Shown here: piece by piece, positions 16,457 through 25,522 of the stretch
How the letters are laid out: each line of letters begins with the position of its first letter
How positions within the stretch are numbered: the stretch's first letter is position 1
DNA from: CAVQGZ01 sp942491665
GTDB lineage: Bacteria > Actinomycetota > Actinomycetes > Jiangellales > Jiangellaceae
Assembly: GCA_942491665.1 (NCBI GenBank)
Contig: CALOBR010000021.1
Coordinates: 124,001 to 188,000 of the forward strand
DNA length: 64,000 nucleotides
Reading direction: 5' to 3'
Program-made: the position numbers and the translations under genes
The notes under the pieces: model-generated
Told to the model about the DNA's origin: nothing
Databases searched by the model: none
The model's input: only the letters and a program-made list of their open reading frames with translations

Positions 16457-17134
16457 CTAGGAGTTGTTGCGTGACGGCATGCGGGCAGCCAGCCAGGCCA
16501 CGAGGTCGCTGCTGCTGCGCGTCTGCAGCCACACCCGTCCCGGGCCGGTGAAGTCGGTGACCAGGCCCTCGCCGCCCAGGATCGTGGACTTCCAGCTGCC
16601 GGCCTTGCGCACCTTGTACTGCACCGTCTCGTCGAACGCGACCACGTGGCCGGTGTCGAGGGTGATCGTCTCGCCAGCAGCCAAGGTGGCGCTTCGGATG
16701 GCCCCGTAGCTGGAGACGAGCATGTCGCCGCGTCCGCTGCATCGCAGCAGGATGAGGCCCTCGCCGGAGAAGAACGACTTTCCGCCGCCCCACTTCGAGT
16801 CGACGTCCACGCTGGTGTCCGAGGCGATCCACGACCCGGACTGCACAAGCAGCGAGCCCGTCCCGTCCAGGCTCACCTGCGTCATGTCGCCGGGCAGGGC
16901 CGCGGCCACGGCCACCACTCCGCCCCGGGTGGTGGAGAAGTCGTTGACGAAGAAGCTCTCGCCGCCGAGCGAGCGACGAAGCCCCTTCATGAACCCGCCC
17001 TGGGTCGAGGTCGACATGGCGATGTCGCCGCGCGTCATGGCCATTGCGCCGGCCTCGACCCGGACCGCCCCACCGGGGGGCAGGGTGATCTCACCGAAGG
17101 CGAACGCCGGTCCCGAGCTGATCTCTGTCTGCAT
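16457..17134 (-). CDS. AIM24 family protein (TIGR00266 type)
   Basis: 225 residues rich in beta strand and glycine, matching the AIM24/DUF124 family: LPPGGAVRVEAGAMAMTRGD, GGFMKGLRRSLGGESFFVND, SGEGLILLRCSGRGDMLVSS, and LGGEGLVTDFTGPGRVWLQT. Bacterial function is not established; the yeast homologue acts in mitochondrial inner-membrane organisation. ATG 17134 is 37 bp from the divergent DinB gene start, so longer frames are excluded. Confidence 0.88.
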   Translation of the reverse strand: MQTEISSGPAFAFGEITLPPGGAVRVEAGAMAMTRGDIAMSTSTQGGFMKGLRRSLGGESFFVNDFSTTRGGVVAVAAALPGDMTQVSLDGTGSLLVQSGSWIASDTSVDVDSKWGGGKSFFSGEGLILLRCSGRGDMLVSSYGAIRSATLAAGETITLDTGHVVAFDETVQYKVRKAGSWKSTILGGEGLVTDFTGPGRVWLQTRSSSDLVAWLAARMPSRNNS

Positions 17135-17171
17135 GAGCCCACCGTAGGAGCCCCACCGATACCGTGCCCCC

Positions 17172-17726
17172 ATGACGGCGAACGACGATGGCATCGTCCC
17201 GGACACCAAGGACTGGACATGGGTGCTGGACGCCGCGTGCCCGGAGTGCGGGCTCGACACCCGGCAGGTTGGCCGCGACGACATCGGCGCGCTGGTGCGG
17301 GCGAACGCCGCGGCCTGGGTGGAGATCCTGGCGCGCGACGACGTCGCGCTTCGACCGACCCCGGACGTCTGGTCACCGCTGGAGTATTCCTGCCACGTGC
17401 GCGACGTCTTCCGCATCTTCGACGAGCGACTGGCGCTGATGCTGGCTCAAGACGCTCCGGACTTCCCCAACTGGGACCAGGACGCCACTGCTGTCGAGCA
17501 GTGCTACGGCGAGCAGTCACCGGATGTCGTCGCCGACGAGATCGTGGCGGCCGCAGAGTCAGTGGCCGCGGCTTTCGACGCCGTGCCGGACGAGGCGTGG
17601 ACCCGGACGGGCAGACGAAGCGACGGCTCCACCTTCACCGTGGCGACCTTGGGGCAGTACTTCGTCCACGACCCCGAGCACCACGTCTACGACGTGACCG
17701 GTTCCACGGTCTGGGTGGCTCACTGA
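17172..17726 (+). CDS. DinB superfamily protein
   Basis: 184 residues, four-helix-bundle DinB fold. The metal-ligand His pattern is visible: WSPLEYSCHVRDVFRIFDER in the middle and HDPEHHVYDV near the end. This group (DinB_2-like) includes putative metal-dependent thiol S-transferases using mycothiol or bacillithiol, which suits an actinobacterium, but the substrate is unknown. N-terminal CPECG might be incidental. The stop overlaps the stop of the convergent LAL regulator by 7 bp. Confidence 0.85.
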   Translation: MTANDDGIVPDTKDWTWVLDAACPECGLDTRQVGRDDIGALVRANAAAWVEILARDDVALRPTPDVWSPLEYSCHVRDVFRIFDERLALMLAQDAPDFPNWDQDATAVEQCYGEQSPDVVADEIVAAAESVAAAFDAVPDEAWTRTGRRSDGSTFTVATLGQYFVHDPEHHVYDVTGSTVWVAH

Positions 17727-20596
17727 TCGCTGCCGCCGCCCCGAGGTGACCTGCCCTGGCCGTCGGCCCGATCACGCACCAGGTTCGTCAGCTCCACTCT
17801 GTTGCGCACGCCCAGCTTGCGGTAGGCACTGGCGAGGTGGAACTCGACGGTACGGGTCGAGAGCGAGAGCGCCGCGGCAGCCTCGGCGTTCGTGCACCCT
17901 CGGCTGATCTCGCCGACGACCCGCTGCTCCTGGGTCGTGAGGCGACAGCGCCACCGCGGGTCGTCCTCGCGGTGCCCCCGCACGGCGGGTCCTGCCTGCT
18001 CACGGGCCCGCCGAGCCCACGAGCGCGCGCCCAGGCTGTCCATCTCCAGCGCGGCCCCCCGCAGCGCCTGCCGGCCTGCCGCCCCTCGACGGGATCGGCG
18101 CAGGTGCTCGCCCCACAGCATCGTGGTGCGAGCCGCCTCGAAAGCGTCGCCGCCCGCTCGGTGCGACGCCAACGCGAGGGCGAACTGCGCATCGGCCTCG
18201 GTGTCGTCGGCAACGAGGGCGCGCGCCCGCGCGGCCAGCGCAGCCGCGGTCGGATCGAGCGGCGCCACGTCCGTGAGCTCGGCCGCGACACGGTGTGCCA
18301 GTGCGCGCGCCGCTGCTCTGTCGTCGGTGCGTACCAGGGCTTCCACGAGATCGACCGCACCCGGCAAGCGAGCATCAGCCGTGCCCCGTCCGCGACAGCG
18401 AGTACTGCGTGCACGCTCGAGCTCCACCGCCGCCTCGTCGACCCGGCCTGCGGCGAGCGCGCGCAGTCCCGCGACCCGATCGGCCGCGGCCAGGGCGCGA
18501 CGGTCACCGACGTCGGACGCCAGAGTGCGCAACCGAGCAAGCGTCTGGTCGGCCGAGACGCCCTCGTCGCGCTCCTCGGCCTCGGTGGCGTGCACGAGAT
18601 GGGCGAGCAGCATGAGTGCCGAGCGCTCCTGCGTGGGTGCGCGCACGGCTCGGGCGAGCTCCACCGCCTCCAGGGCGTGCTTGCGAGCGACAAGCCAGTC
18701 CCCGCGCCGGCACGCTCGCCAGCCCTGGATGGTCAGCACCGACGAGGTGGTGGCGCCGCTGTCGGCCGACCGGCTCGCCAGTGCGTCGACACGCGCCTGC
18801 TCCTCGGGACCGTCGACAGTCATCAGCTCGTCCAGCGCCACGACGTTGACGAGCTGCGACAACGCTGTCGTGGGTCCGCTGCGCCACTCGCGTGCCACCA
18901 GACGGGCTGCCTGCACGAGGGCGACGCCGTCGCGGGTGCGGCCGGCGTGCAGGTAGGCCACGCCTAGAACGGCGGAGGCGAGCCAGGCCGGCACGTGCGG
19001 CCAGTCGTGAATGGCCACACGTGTGCTCCAGGCCATCAGCCGGGTGCCGGCCGCCACCGCCAACGCCGCGTCGTCGGCCATCCACCCGGTCGCCGCGGCG
19101 TCCCACAGCAGCCAGGGGACCAACGCCGGTTGCGCCGCCTCGGCATGACGGGCGGCCACCAGGGCGGCAGCGGCCGACTCGGCCAGGTCGCTCTCGGCCA
19201 GCAGCTCGGCTCGCGTCCACTCGCGCCACACGGCATCGGCGGGGCCGAGCGGGGCCTCGTCCAGCAGCGCGAGTAGCGACCGGGCGCCCTGCACGGCGCT
19301 CGCCTCTGACAGCCACACCTGTGCCGCCCGGACGGCACGCGACGTTCGCTCGCCGGGTTGCACGCTCAGCTCGGCGGCGGCCTGCCAGGCGCGAGCCTCG
19401 ACCTCGGGCTGGGCCCGGCCGTGCGCTCGCTCGGCTTGGGCTTCGAGCCCGCAGCGCGCGCTCTCGTCCCCGACGAGGGCACCACGACGCAGGTGGTAGA
19501 TCGCGACGGCGGGCGGGCTCGCCGTGCGCACCGCGATGTCGGCCACCAGCGCATGCATTGCGCGGACGTCATCGGGGGTGTGAGCGTCGAGCACGGCCGC
19601 ACGCACGAAGGCGTTGGCCGTCACCACTGCACCTCGTGCGCCATCGACGAGCAGCCCGTGGCGAAGGGCAGGTTCGAGGTCGGCCTCGGTGCACGCGACC
19701 GCGGTCAGCACCTCATGCACGAGAGCCGGGTAGGGGGAGTCGAGCACGCTCAGCGCCAGCAGCCCGCGCTGGGCACGCTCCGGCAGGCCGGCCACCACCA
19801 GGGCCCACTCGTGGCGCAGCCGCTCGCCGACTGGAACCAGCTCGGGCATGGGCTCGCGCCCGGCGAGCTGGTCGGGCGTGAGCAGCCGTTCGCACTCGAC
19901 CAGTGCCAGCGGGCAGCCGCCGAGCGAGCGTGCCGCACGCGTCGCCTGTGCGAGGTCCAGCGCGGGGGAGACCACCGACGCCAGTACGGCCACCGCGTCC
20001 GGCTCGGACAGCGGAGGCAGATGCAGGTGCGTCCAGCCGACCAGACGCGGGTCGTCGCCCAGCGCCGGCCACGCCGTGGCCACGACGGCCACCCGCGCCC
20101 CGCCGACTCGCGCGGCGGCCAGGGCCAGCGCCGACAGCGAGTCGTCGTCGGCCCAATGCAGGTCGTCCACCAGTGCGAGCAGCGGGGACTCCGCAGCGTT
20201 GTCTGCCAACAGCTCGCGCAGGGCCGTGGATACAGGTTGCACCTGCCATCTGCTCGGTTCGACGAGGTGGGCGAGCGCCTCGTGCTCACCGGCCCCCAGG
20301 TGTCCCGAGCAGGCCAGAAGGTCGTGAACGAGGTCTTGCACCAACGCGAACGCGACTGCGGAGCTGCCCTCCGGGGCTGCCGCCATCACCACGGACCAGC
20401 CACGTCTCAGCGCGTCGAGCCGCGCCGCGTCCAGCACGGCGCTCTTGCCCATTCCTGGTGCGCCGAGAAGCAGGACGGCACGTGAGCGCCCTCCCTCGGC
20501 GGCATCCAGTGCCTGATCGAGGGAGGACAGCAGGCTGGTCCGCCCGACGATCACCCTTGCATCGTCGGCGCTTGAACCGGGGCCGTCCAGAGCCAC
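17720..20596 (-). CDS. LAL-type LuxR regulator with AAA ATPase domain
   Basis: 958 residues, typical size for Large ATP-binding LuxR regulators. N-terminal AAA/STAND domain: Walker A GAPGMGKSAVLDA near residue 45 and Walker B LLALVDDLHWADDDS near 140. The middle of about 500 residues is Ala-rich helical, TPR-like. C-terminal LuxR helix-turn-helix: LTTQEQRVVGEISRGCTNAE, then LSLSTRTVEFHLASAYRKLG. Probably an ATP- and ligand-gated activator. Divergent by 100 bp from the repeat-bearing membrane protein gene at 20697, a likely target. Confidence 0.92.
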   Translation of the reverse strand: MALDGPGSSADDARVIVGRTSLLSSLDQALDAAEGGRSRAVLLLGAPGMGKSAVLDAARLDALRRGWSVVMAAAPEGSSAVAFALVQDLVHDLLACSGHLGAGEHEALAHLVEPSRWQVQPVSTALRELLADNAAESPLLALVDDLHWADDDSLSALALAAARVGGARVAVVATAWPALGDDPRLVGWTHLHLPPLSEPDAVAVLASVVSPALDLAQATRAARSLGGCPLALVECERLLTPDQLAGREPMPELVPVGERLRHEWALVVAGLPERAQRGLLALSVLDSPYPALVHEVLTAVACTEADLEPALRHGLLVDGARGAVVTANAFVRAAVLDAHTPDDVRAMHALVADIAVRTASPPAVAIYHLRRGALVGDESARCGLEAQAERAHGRAQPEVEARAWQAAAELSVQPGERTSRAVRAAQVWLSEASAVQGARSLLALLDEAPLGPADAVWREWTRAELLAESDLAESAAAALVAARHAEAAQPALVPWLLWDAAATGWMADDAALAVAAGTRLMAWSTRVAIHDWPHVPAWLASAVLGVAYLHAGRTRDGVALVQAARLVAREWRSGPTTALSQLVNVVALDELMTVDGPEEQARVDALASRSADSGATTSSVLTIQGWRACRRGDWLVARKHALEAVELARAVRAPTQERSALMLLAHLVHATEAEERDEGVSADQTLARLRTLASDVGDRRALAAADRVAGLRALAAGRVDEAAVELERARSTRCRGRGTADARLPGAVDLVEALVRTDDRAAARALAHRVAAELTDVAPLDPTAAALAARARALVADDTEADAQFALALASHRAGGDAFEAARTTMLWGEHLRRSRRGAAGRQALRGAALEMDSLGARSWARRAREQAGPAVRGHREDDPRWRCRLTTQEQRVVGEISRGCTNAEAAAALSLSTRTVEFHLASAYRKLGVRNRVELTNLVRDRADGQGRSPRGGGSDQ

Positions 20597-20696
20597 GTGG
20601 CCCGGACTCGGTCATGGGCACCCGTCGATCCCAGTAGTTCTACGGAAGCAACCGGCCTGCCGCCGGACGAGGGTGGAGATGAGGAGAGGAGGAGTC

Positions 20697-21299
20697 ATGG
20701 GTACAACCCTCGAGAGGAAAGGATCAGGTGACCTGCTGCCCCAGCACGGTGGCGCACCGGCGCACGAGACGATCTCTGACCCCCAGCAGCGAGTCGAGCT
20801 GCACGAGATGCCCGACCTGACGAAGGAGGCTCCGGAGGTCGAGTACGGGCAGCCGAAGCGATCGTGGCTGCGCTACCTCGCTGTCGGCGTGACTGTCGGA
20901 GCGGTTGCCGTCGGTGGCGGTCTGCTGATCAGCTCGATGCTCAGTACCGATGCCGGCTTCACCTACGGCAGCGAGTACAGCCTGGCCCGCGAGCACCTCG
21001 CGCAGGCACCTGGCGGCTTCCCCGCCACAACGCTAGAGCTCTACGGCGGACAGCCCTACATGCGCCCGGACGCCCCGACCGGGTTCTCCTCGGCGCTGGG
21101 ACTTGAGATGGAGCACCTCGCGCAGGCGCCCGGGGGGTTCTCGACCGCAACGGTCACCGTCCCGCGCGGCGCGTTCCTGGACGCAGAGACGCCGGCGTCG
21201 ACGTTCGAGTTCCCGAACGCCGGGCCGGTCAACGACGCGCCCGGATGGATCACGGGGGACAACTACGGACCGGTGAACGACGCCCCGGCTGCGCAGTAG
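20697..21299 (+). CDS. Single-pass membrane protein with duplicated extracytoplasmic motifs
   Basis: 200 residues, family not recognised. Residues 1-55 are polar; 58-81 form one membrane helix (LRYLAVGVTVGAVAVGGGLL); about 120 residues follow outside the membrane. This tail holds two copies of EHLAQAPGGF (about 99-108 and 139-148, 40 residues apart) and two of GPVNDAP (about 176-182 and 191-197). Basic residues before the helix (KRSW) predict a cytoplasmic N-terminus. ATG 20697 follows a strong GGAGGAG site. Divergent from the LAL regulator, which may control it. Confidence 0.75.
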   Translation: MGTTLERKGSGDLLPQHGGAPAHETISDPQQRVELHEMPDLTKEAPEVEYGQPKRSWLRYLAVGVTVGAVAVGGGLLISSMLSTDAGFTYGSEYSLAREHLAQAPGGFPATTLELYGGQPYMRPDAPTGFSSALGLEMEHLAQAPGGFSTATVTVPRGAFLDAETPASTFEFPNAGPVNDAPGWITGDNYGPVNDAPAAQ

Positions 21300-21313
21300 C
21301 AGGTCCGGACCCC

Positions 21314-22888
21314 TCAGGCCAGAGACGCGCGGCGGCTGTCGGTCGCGGCGCCGAGCTCGGCGAAGACCGGGGCGAAGCCGTCCACGATCTGGGCGTAGCC
21401 GGGCACGAGCGTCGTGTCGGCGGCGATACCAACCAGCACCTTGCCCGCGTAGCTGTAGATCGTCAGGCTCATGGACTGGTTGCCTGACATGGGGGCCCAG
21501 CCCACGATGCCCTCGACCTTGCTGCCGGCGAGGTAGACGGGCATCTGCGGGCCCGGAACGTTGGTGAGCACGCCGGTGGCGCGGTTGGCGAAGTAGTCGA
21601 TCGATGCGACGTACATCGAGTGCCCGAGGCCCGCGATCTCTTCCTGGATCTTGAAGGTGACCGCTGGCTCGTGGCCGTGCTTCATCCGCACCGTGCGGCG
21701 CTTGACGACCTCCAGCACCTTCACCGGGTCGGGCTGGTTGGTCGGAAGCTCCAGGTAGATGAGCGCGAAGGCGTTGCCGAGTTCGTCGGGCAGGGTGTCG
21801 TTGAGCGGCTTGAGGTTGACCGGCACCATGAAGGTCGTCGAGGCGCAGTGCTCGTCGTGCAGCCGCAGGTAGCGCTCCAGGGATCCGGCGAGGCAGCTGA
21901 CCAGCACGTCGTTGATGGTGGCGCCGTTGGCCTTGGCGACCGACCGGACGTCGGCCAGCGGGATCGGGTCGGCCCATGCCACACCCTTGCCAGTGGTGGC
22001 CGGTCCCGTCCAGATGGTCGGGTCGTTGCGCGTGCCCAGCACCAGCTTGCGAGCGACGTCGAGGTCGGACGGCGCGGAGGCGATCACATTGATGACACCG
22101 CCGCCGGGCAGCACCGCCTGCATCCGCGACTGCACCGAGTGCAGCGCATCGTTGGCGGCGTGGGCCGTCTCGGTGATGAAGCCGTGCCCGGCACCGATCG
22201 GGTTGACGACCGACGCCCGAGCCAGCCGCGCAGCCTCGCGGGCCACGTCAGGCACTCGTGACAGCACCCCCACGGCCGAGCGCCCGGCGCCCGTGGCGAG
22301 TCGGCTGACACCAGGCCGTGACCGCGAGGAGCCAGCCGTCCCGGGGTCGTCGGGGTCACCTGCCGCCCGCGCGGCCTTGGCTGCATGCTGCTTGATGCCG
22401 GGTGGGAGCACCGACCCACCGTCAGGTCCGGCCTCGAACATGGTCATCGCCAGCTCGACCATCCGCACGCCGTCGGCGATGGCGTGGTGCGAGCGCAGCA
22501 CCACGGCGCTCCCACCGAGGTAGTCCTGCACCCACAGGGCCTCCCACAGCGGCTTGGTGCGGTCGAGCATCTGGGTGCGGTTGTCGGCGACGAGCTGCTG
22601 CAGCGAGCGTGGGTCGTTCGGGTCGTCGAGCGTGACCATCGAGACGTGGTTGTCGAGGTTGTAGTCCGGCGACTCCTCCCACCACCACGAGCCGTCTTCG
22701 TCGTGCACGGCCAGGCTCCGGAACACGGGGTAGCGCCCGGTGACGCGCTCGTGCATCACGTCGCGAAGCCGGTCCCAGTCCAACGGCTCAGTGGTCCACA
22801 TCACCGAGTCGACGACCATGAGGTTGTTGGGTCGGTCCATCTCCAGCCAGAACTGGTCCTGCGTGCTCAGTCGACGCCGTCGTGCCAC
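21314..22888 (-). CDS. Wax ester synthase / diacylglycerol acyltransferase (WS/DGAT)
   Basis: 524 residues. The catalytic HHxxxDG motif is present as SHHAIADGVRM near residue 133. The N-terminus (RRLSTQDQFWLEMDRPNNLM) and the C-terminal DUF1298-type region with NVPGPQMPVYLAGSKV are standard. It transfers an acyl group from acyl-CoA to a long-chain alcohol or diacylglycerol, making storage lipid at the membrane. ATG 22888 is 100 bp from the divergent SDR start. Acyl-chain genes at 33.5 and 41.7 kb fit a lipid-using organism. Confidence 0.92.
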   Translation of the reverse strand: MARRRRLSTQDQFWLEMDRPNNLMVVDSVMWTTEPLDWDRLRDVMHERVTGRYPVFRSLAVHDEDGSWWWEESPDYNLDNHVSMVTLDDPNDPRSLQQLVADNRTQMLDRTKPLWEALWVQDYLGGSAVVLRSHHAIADGVRMVELAMTMFEAGPDGGSVLPPGIKQHAAKAARAAGDPDDPGTAGSSRSRPGVSRLATGAGRSAVGVLSRVPDVAREAARLARASVVNPIGAGHGFITETAHAANDALHSVQSRMQAVLPGGGVINVIASAPSDLDVARKLVLGTRNDPTIWTGPATTGKGVAWADPIPLADVRSVAKANGATINDVLVSCLAGSLERYLRLHDEHCASTTFMVPVNLKPLNDTLPDELGNAFALIYLELPTNQPDPVKVLEVVKRRTVRMKHGHEPAVTFKIQEEIAGLGHSMYVASIDYFANRATGVLTNVPGPQMPVYLAGSKVEGIVGWAPMSGNQSMSLTIYSYAGKVLVGIAADTTLVPGYAQIVDGFAPVFAELGAATDSRRASLA

Positions 22889-22988
22889 AGTGTCAGTCCT
22901 CCGAAGTCGTGCTGCTCATGCGCTCGGACGCAGGCGCAGGTTCAGAGGGCACGCTACCGCCCGCGGTCGTGCTGGTAAGAATCCGCAC

Positions 22989-23804
22989 ATGCAGCTCGCG
23001 AACCGCGTCGTCCTCGTCACCGGCGCCTCCTCGGGGATCGGTGCCGCTACGGCCCGGGCCATGTCTGGCCGCGGCGCGACGGTACTGCTCGTGGCCCGCC
23101 GGCAGGCAGCGCTGCACGAGGTCGCGGCCTCGCTGCCTGGACGGGCCGAGATCTACCCGTGCGACGTCGGCGACCCGGATGCGGTGAGCGCCATGGCTGC
23201 CCGCGTCCGCACCGACGTCGGTGTGCCGGACGTCATCGTCAACAACGCCGGGGCCGGGCGCTGGCTGTGGATCGAGGAGACGAGCAACGAGGAGTTCTTG
23301 GCGCAGGTCGCCGTCCCGTTCCACGCCGCCTTCTTCGTGACGAGGGCCTTCATCGAGCCGATGCTGGACCGACGGTCGGGCTGGGTTGTCAACGTCAACT
23401 CACCCGCCTCGGCGTGGCCATGGCCGGGAGCCATCGGCTACGCGGCCTCCCGGTGGGGCCTGCGCGGGTTCGACGAGGGCCTGGCCGCCGACCTGCGGGG
23501 CACGGGTATCGGCGTGACAGCCGTGGTGGCGGGGCGCACCGACAGCGACTACTTCACCGCGAACCCGGGTGCCCTCGAGCGGCTGCCGACGCTGGACAAG
23601 CTCTACCGACGGCTCAGCCCAGACCACGTCGCCCAGATGATCGTCCGCGGCGTGGAGCGCGAACGGCGCAGCGTCGTGGAGCCGCTGGAGATACGTCTGA
23701 CGAACCTGGCGGCTCGAGTGGCGCCACGCGGTGTCACCTGGCTGCTGGGTCGCACCGGCGCCACGCGCAGCGTCAGAACAGGCGCACGAGCACGAACCCC
23801 ATGA
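22989..23804 (+). CDS. Short-chain dehydrogenase with Arg in place of catalytic Lys
   Basis: 271-residue classical SDR. Cofactor loop TGASSGIGAATARAM; NNAG motif in VIVNNAGAGRW; catalytic Ser 138 in NVNSPASAW. The catalytic YxxxK reads Y151-A-A-S-R155, so Lys is replaced by Arg. Everything else is well conserved. The Arg may keep the positive charge but would change proton relay, so the enzyme may be altered or work as a binding protein. Substrate unknown; the WS/DGAT gene is divergent, 100 bp away. The 3' end overlaps the convergent lactate permease gene by 32 bp. Confidence 0.88.
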   Translation: MQLANRVVLVTGASSGIGAATARAMSGRGATVLLVARRQAALHEVAASLPGRAEIYPCDVGDPDAVSAMAARVRTDVGVPDVIVNNAGAGRWLWIEETSNEEFLAQVAVPFHAAFFVTRAFIEPMLDRRSGWVVNVNSPASAWPWPGAIGYAASRWGLRGFDEGLAADLRGTGIGVTAVVAGRTDSDYFTANPGALERLPTLDKLYRRLSPDHVAQMIVRGVERERRSVVEPLEIRLTNLAARVAPRGVTWLLGRTGATRSVRTGARARTP

Positions 23805-25398
23805 CGGCGAAACCGGTGACGTACACCAGCATCGGCAGCACGGTGCGCGAGATGATGGCGCCCTCCTTGCCGAGCTGACCGGTCACCCCGGCGACAGCAA
23901 CGACGTTGGCGACGCACACCATGTTGCCGGCGTTGGCCCCGCCGACCTGCTGGGCGAGCACCACGCTCGGCGCGGCGCCGATGTCGGTGGCGACGTCGGC
24001 CTGAAGCTGGGCGAACATGAGGTGGCTGAACGTCGCGCTGCCGGACACGAACGAGCCCAGGGCGCCGACCACCGGCGCGAAGATCGGCCAGAACGTGCCT
24101 AGAGCCAGCGCCCCGGCGGTGGCCAGCTCGACGGGCATGGCTTGCAGGCCGGACGCGTTCTCCCCGGAGTTCAGGAACACCCGGACGAGGGGAACCGAGG
24201 CGGCCAGCGTGATGGCGGTACCGACGACGGCTGTCGTGGTGCGCCCAGCGGTGGCGCGGAGGTCGGCCAGCGGCACCTTGTGCAGGAACACGGTGGCCAC
24301 CGCGACGATGATGAAGATGGCGCCAGGGGAGTACAGCGGCTGCCACGACGCGCTGATGCCGGTCTCGAGAATGTCGTCAGCCACGAGGTTGACCGACTGC
24401 AGCCACTCGCGCAGGGGCCCGACGAGCCGCGAGAGCAGCAGCAGAGCGATGAGCAACATGTACGGGGCCCACACCTGCCACACCGGCATCGTCCGCACCC
24501 CGGTGGCGGGGGACGTCGCACCATCGGTGTCGAGGTAGCCGTACTTCACTGTCCAGGTGCGCGGTGGCACCAAGAAGCCCTTCTTGACCGCAACCACCGT
24601 GAGAACCAACCCCGTGATGCCGCCGAGGATGGCGCCGAACTCCACCCCGCCGAGCACGAGGGTCCATGCGAAGGCCGGGACGCTGTAGGCGAGGGCGGCG
24701 AAGATCGTCAGCGGCAGCGCCTCACGGGCCGCGCCGGGGGTCTTCACCCGGGCGAACACGCGCGTGAGCAGCAGAAGGAGCGCGATCGGAATCGACAGCC
24801 CGACCACGATGTCGATGCCGGCCGTGATGAGTGCGATCTCCAGCAGCGTCTGCTGCGTCTCGTCGGCGGTCGGGTCGAGCCCCAGCCCCTGACCGATGCC
24901 GACGATCATCGGCGTGCCGACGGCGCCGAAGGTGACGGCGCTGCTGTCGCCGATCAGTGCCAGTGCTGCGGCTCCCAGGGCGGGGAACCCGAGGGCCATC
25001 AGCAACGGCGCCGCGACCGGGGCGGGCGTCCCGAAGCCTGCCGCGCCCTCGATGAACGAGACGAACAGCCACGCTATAAGCAGCATCTGCACGCGGGAGT
25101 CGTGCGAGACACGCTGAAACTCCACGCGGATCGCGTCGAGCCCGCCGCTGGTGCGCATCACCTCCAGCAGGGCCAGCGCGCCGACGACGATGAAGAGCAC
25201 CCCTCCGCCGATGACGAGCCCTTCGATCATCGACGCGGTCACGATGCGTCCGGGCACCTGCCAGACGACCAGTGTCAGCACCACCGTGACGACGAGCGCC
25301 AACGGCATCGCACGCGACGCGGGCATGCGTAGGCCCACCAGCAAGACGGCCGCTGCGAGCACGGGCATGAGAGCCGTCAGCCACTGAAGAACGGTCAC
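23773..25398 (-). CDS. lctP: L-lactate permease (LctP family)
   Basis: 541 residues with about 13 hydrophobic segments; normal family length is near 550. Family hallmarks: FIEGAAGFGTPAPVAAPLLM and IGDSSAVTFGAVGTPMIVG, followed late by LGSFVSGSATFSHLMFAQLQ. Proton-coupled lactate (and glycolate) uptake across the cytoplasmic membrane. ATG 25398. With the L-lactate dehydrogenase at 15402 it suggests lactate use. The 124-bp gap to the divergent gene at 25523 holds no clear operator. Confidence 0.93.
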   Translation of the reverse strand: MTVLQWLTALMPVLAAAVLLVGLRMPASRAMPLALVVTVVLTLVVWQVPGRIVTASMIEGLVIGGGVLFIVVGALALLEVMRTSGGLDAIRVEFQRVSHDSRVQMLLIAWLFVSFIEGAAGFGTPAPVAAPLLMALGFPALGAAALALIGDSSAVTFGAVGTPMIVGIGQGLGLDPTADETQQTLLEIALITAGIDIVVGLSIPIALLLLLTRVFARVKTPGAAREALPLTIFAALAYSVPAFAWTLVLGGVEFGAILGGITGLVLTVVAVKKGFLVPPRTWTVKYGYLDTDGATSPATGVRTMPVWQVWAPYMLLIALLLLSRLVGPLREWLQSVNLVADDILETGISASWQPLYSPGAIFIIVAVATVFLHKVPLADLRATAGRTTTAVVGTAITLAASVPLVRVFLNSGENASGLQAMPVELATAGALALGTFWPIFAPVVGALGSFVSGSATFSHLMFAQLQADVATDIGAAPSVVLAQQVGGANAGNMVCVANVVAVAGVTGQLGKEGAIISRTVLPMLVYVTGFAVMGFVLVRLF

Positions 25399-25522
25399 GT
25401 GAGGCTCCGGGGTCGACGGCGAGACGTCCGGGGTCGATCCTGTCAGTACTCGCGGGGCCGCGTGTCAGCGGCCCGGGCGCGCTAGCGTCCAGTGCAGCGT
25501 CATTCGATGAGAGGTGGCACCC

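Noticed and set aside
24142..25332. 396-codon plus-strand frame opposite the lactate permease
   Set aside because: Highly charged, low-complexity mirror of a membrane protein gene.
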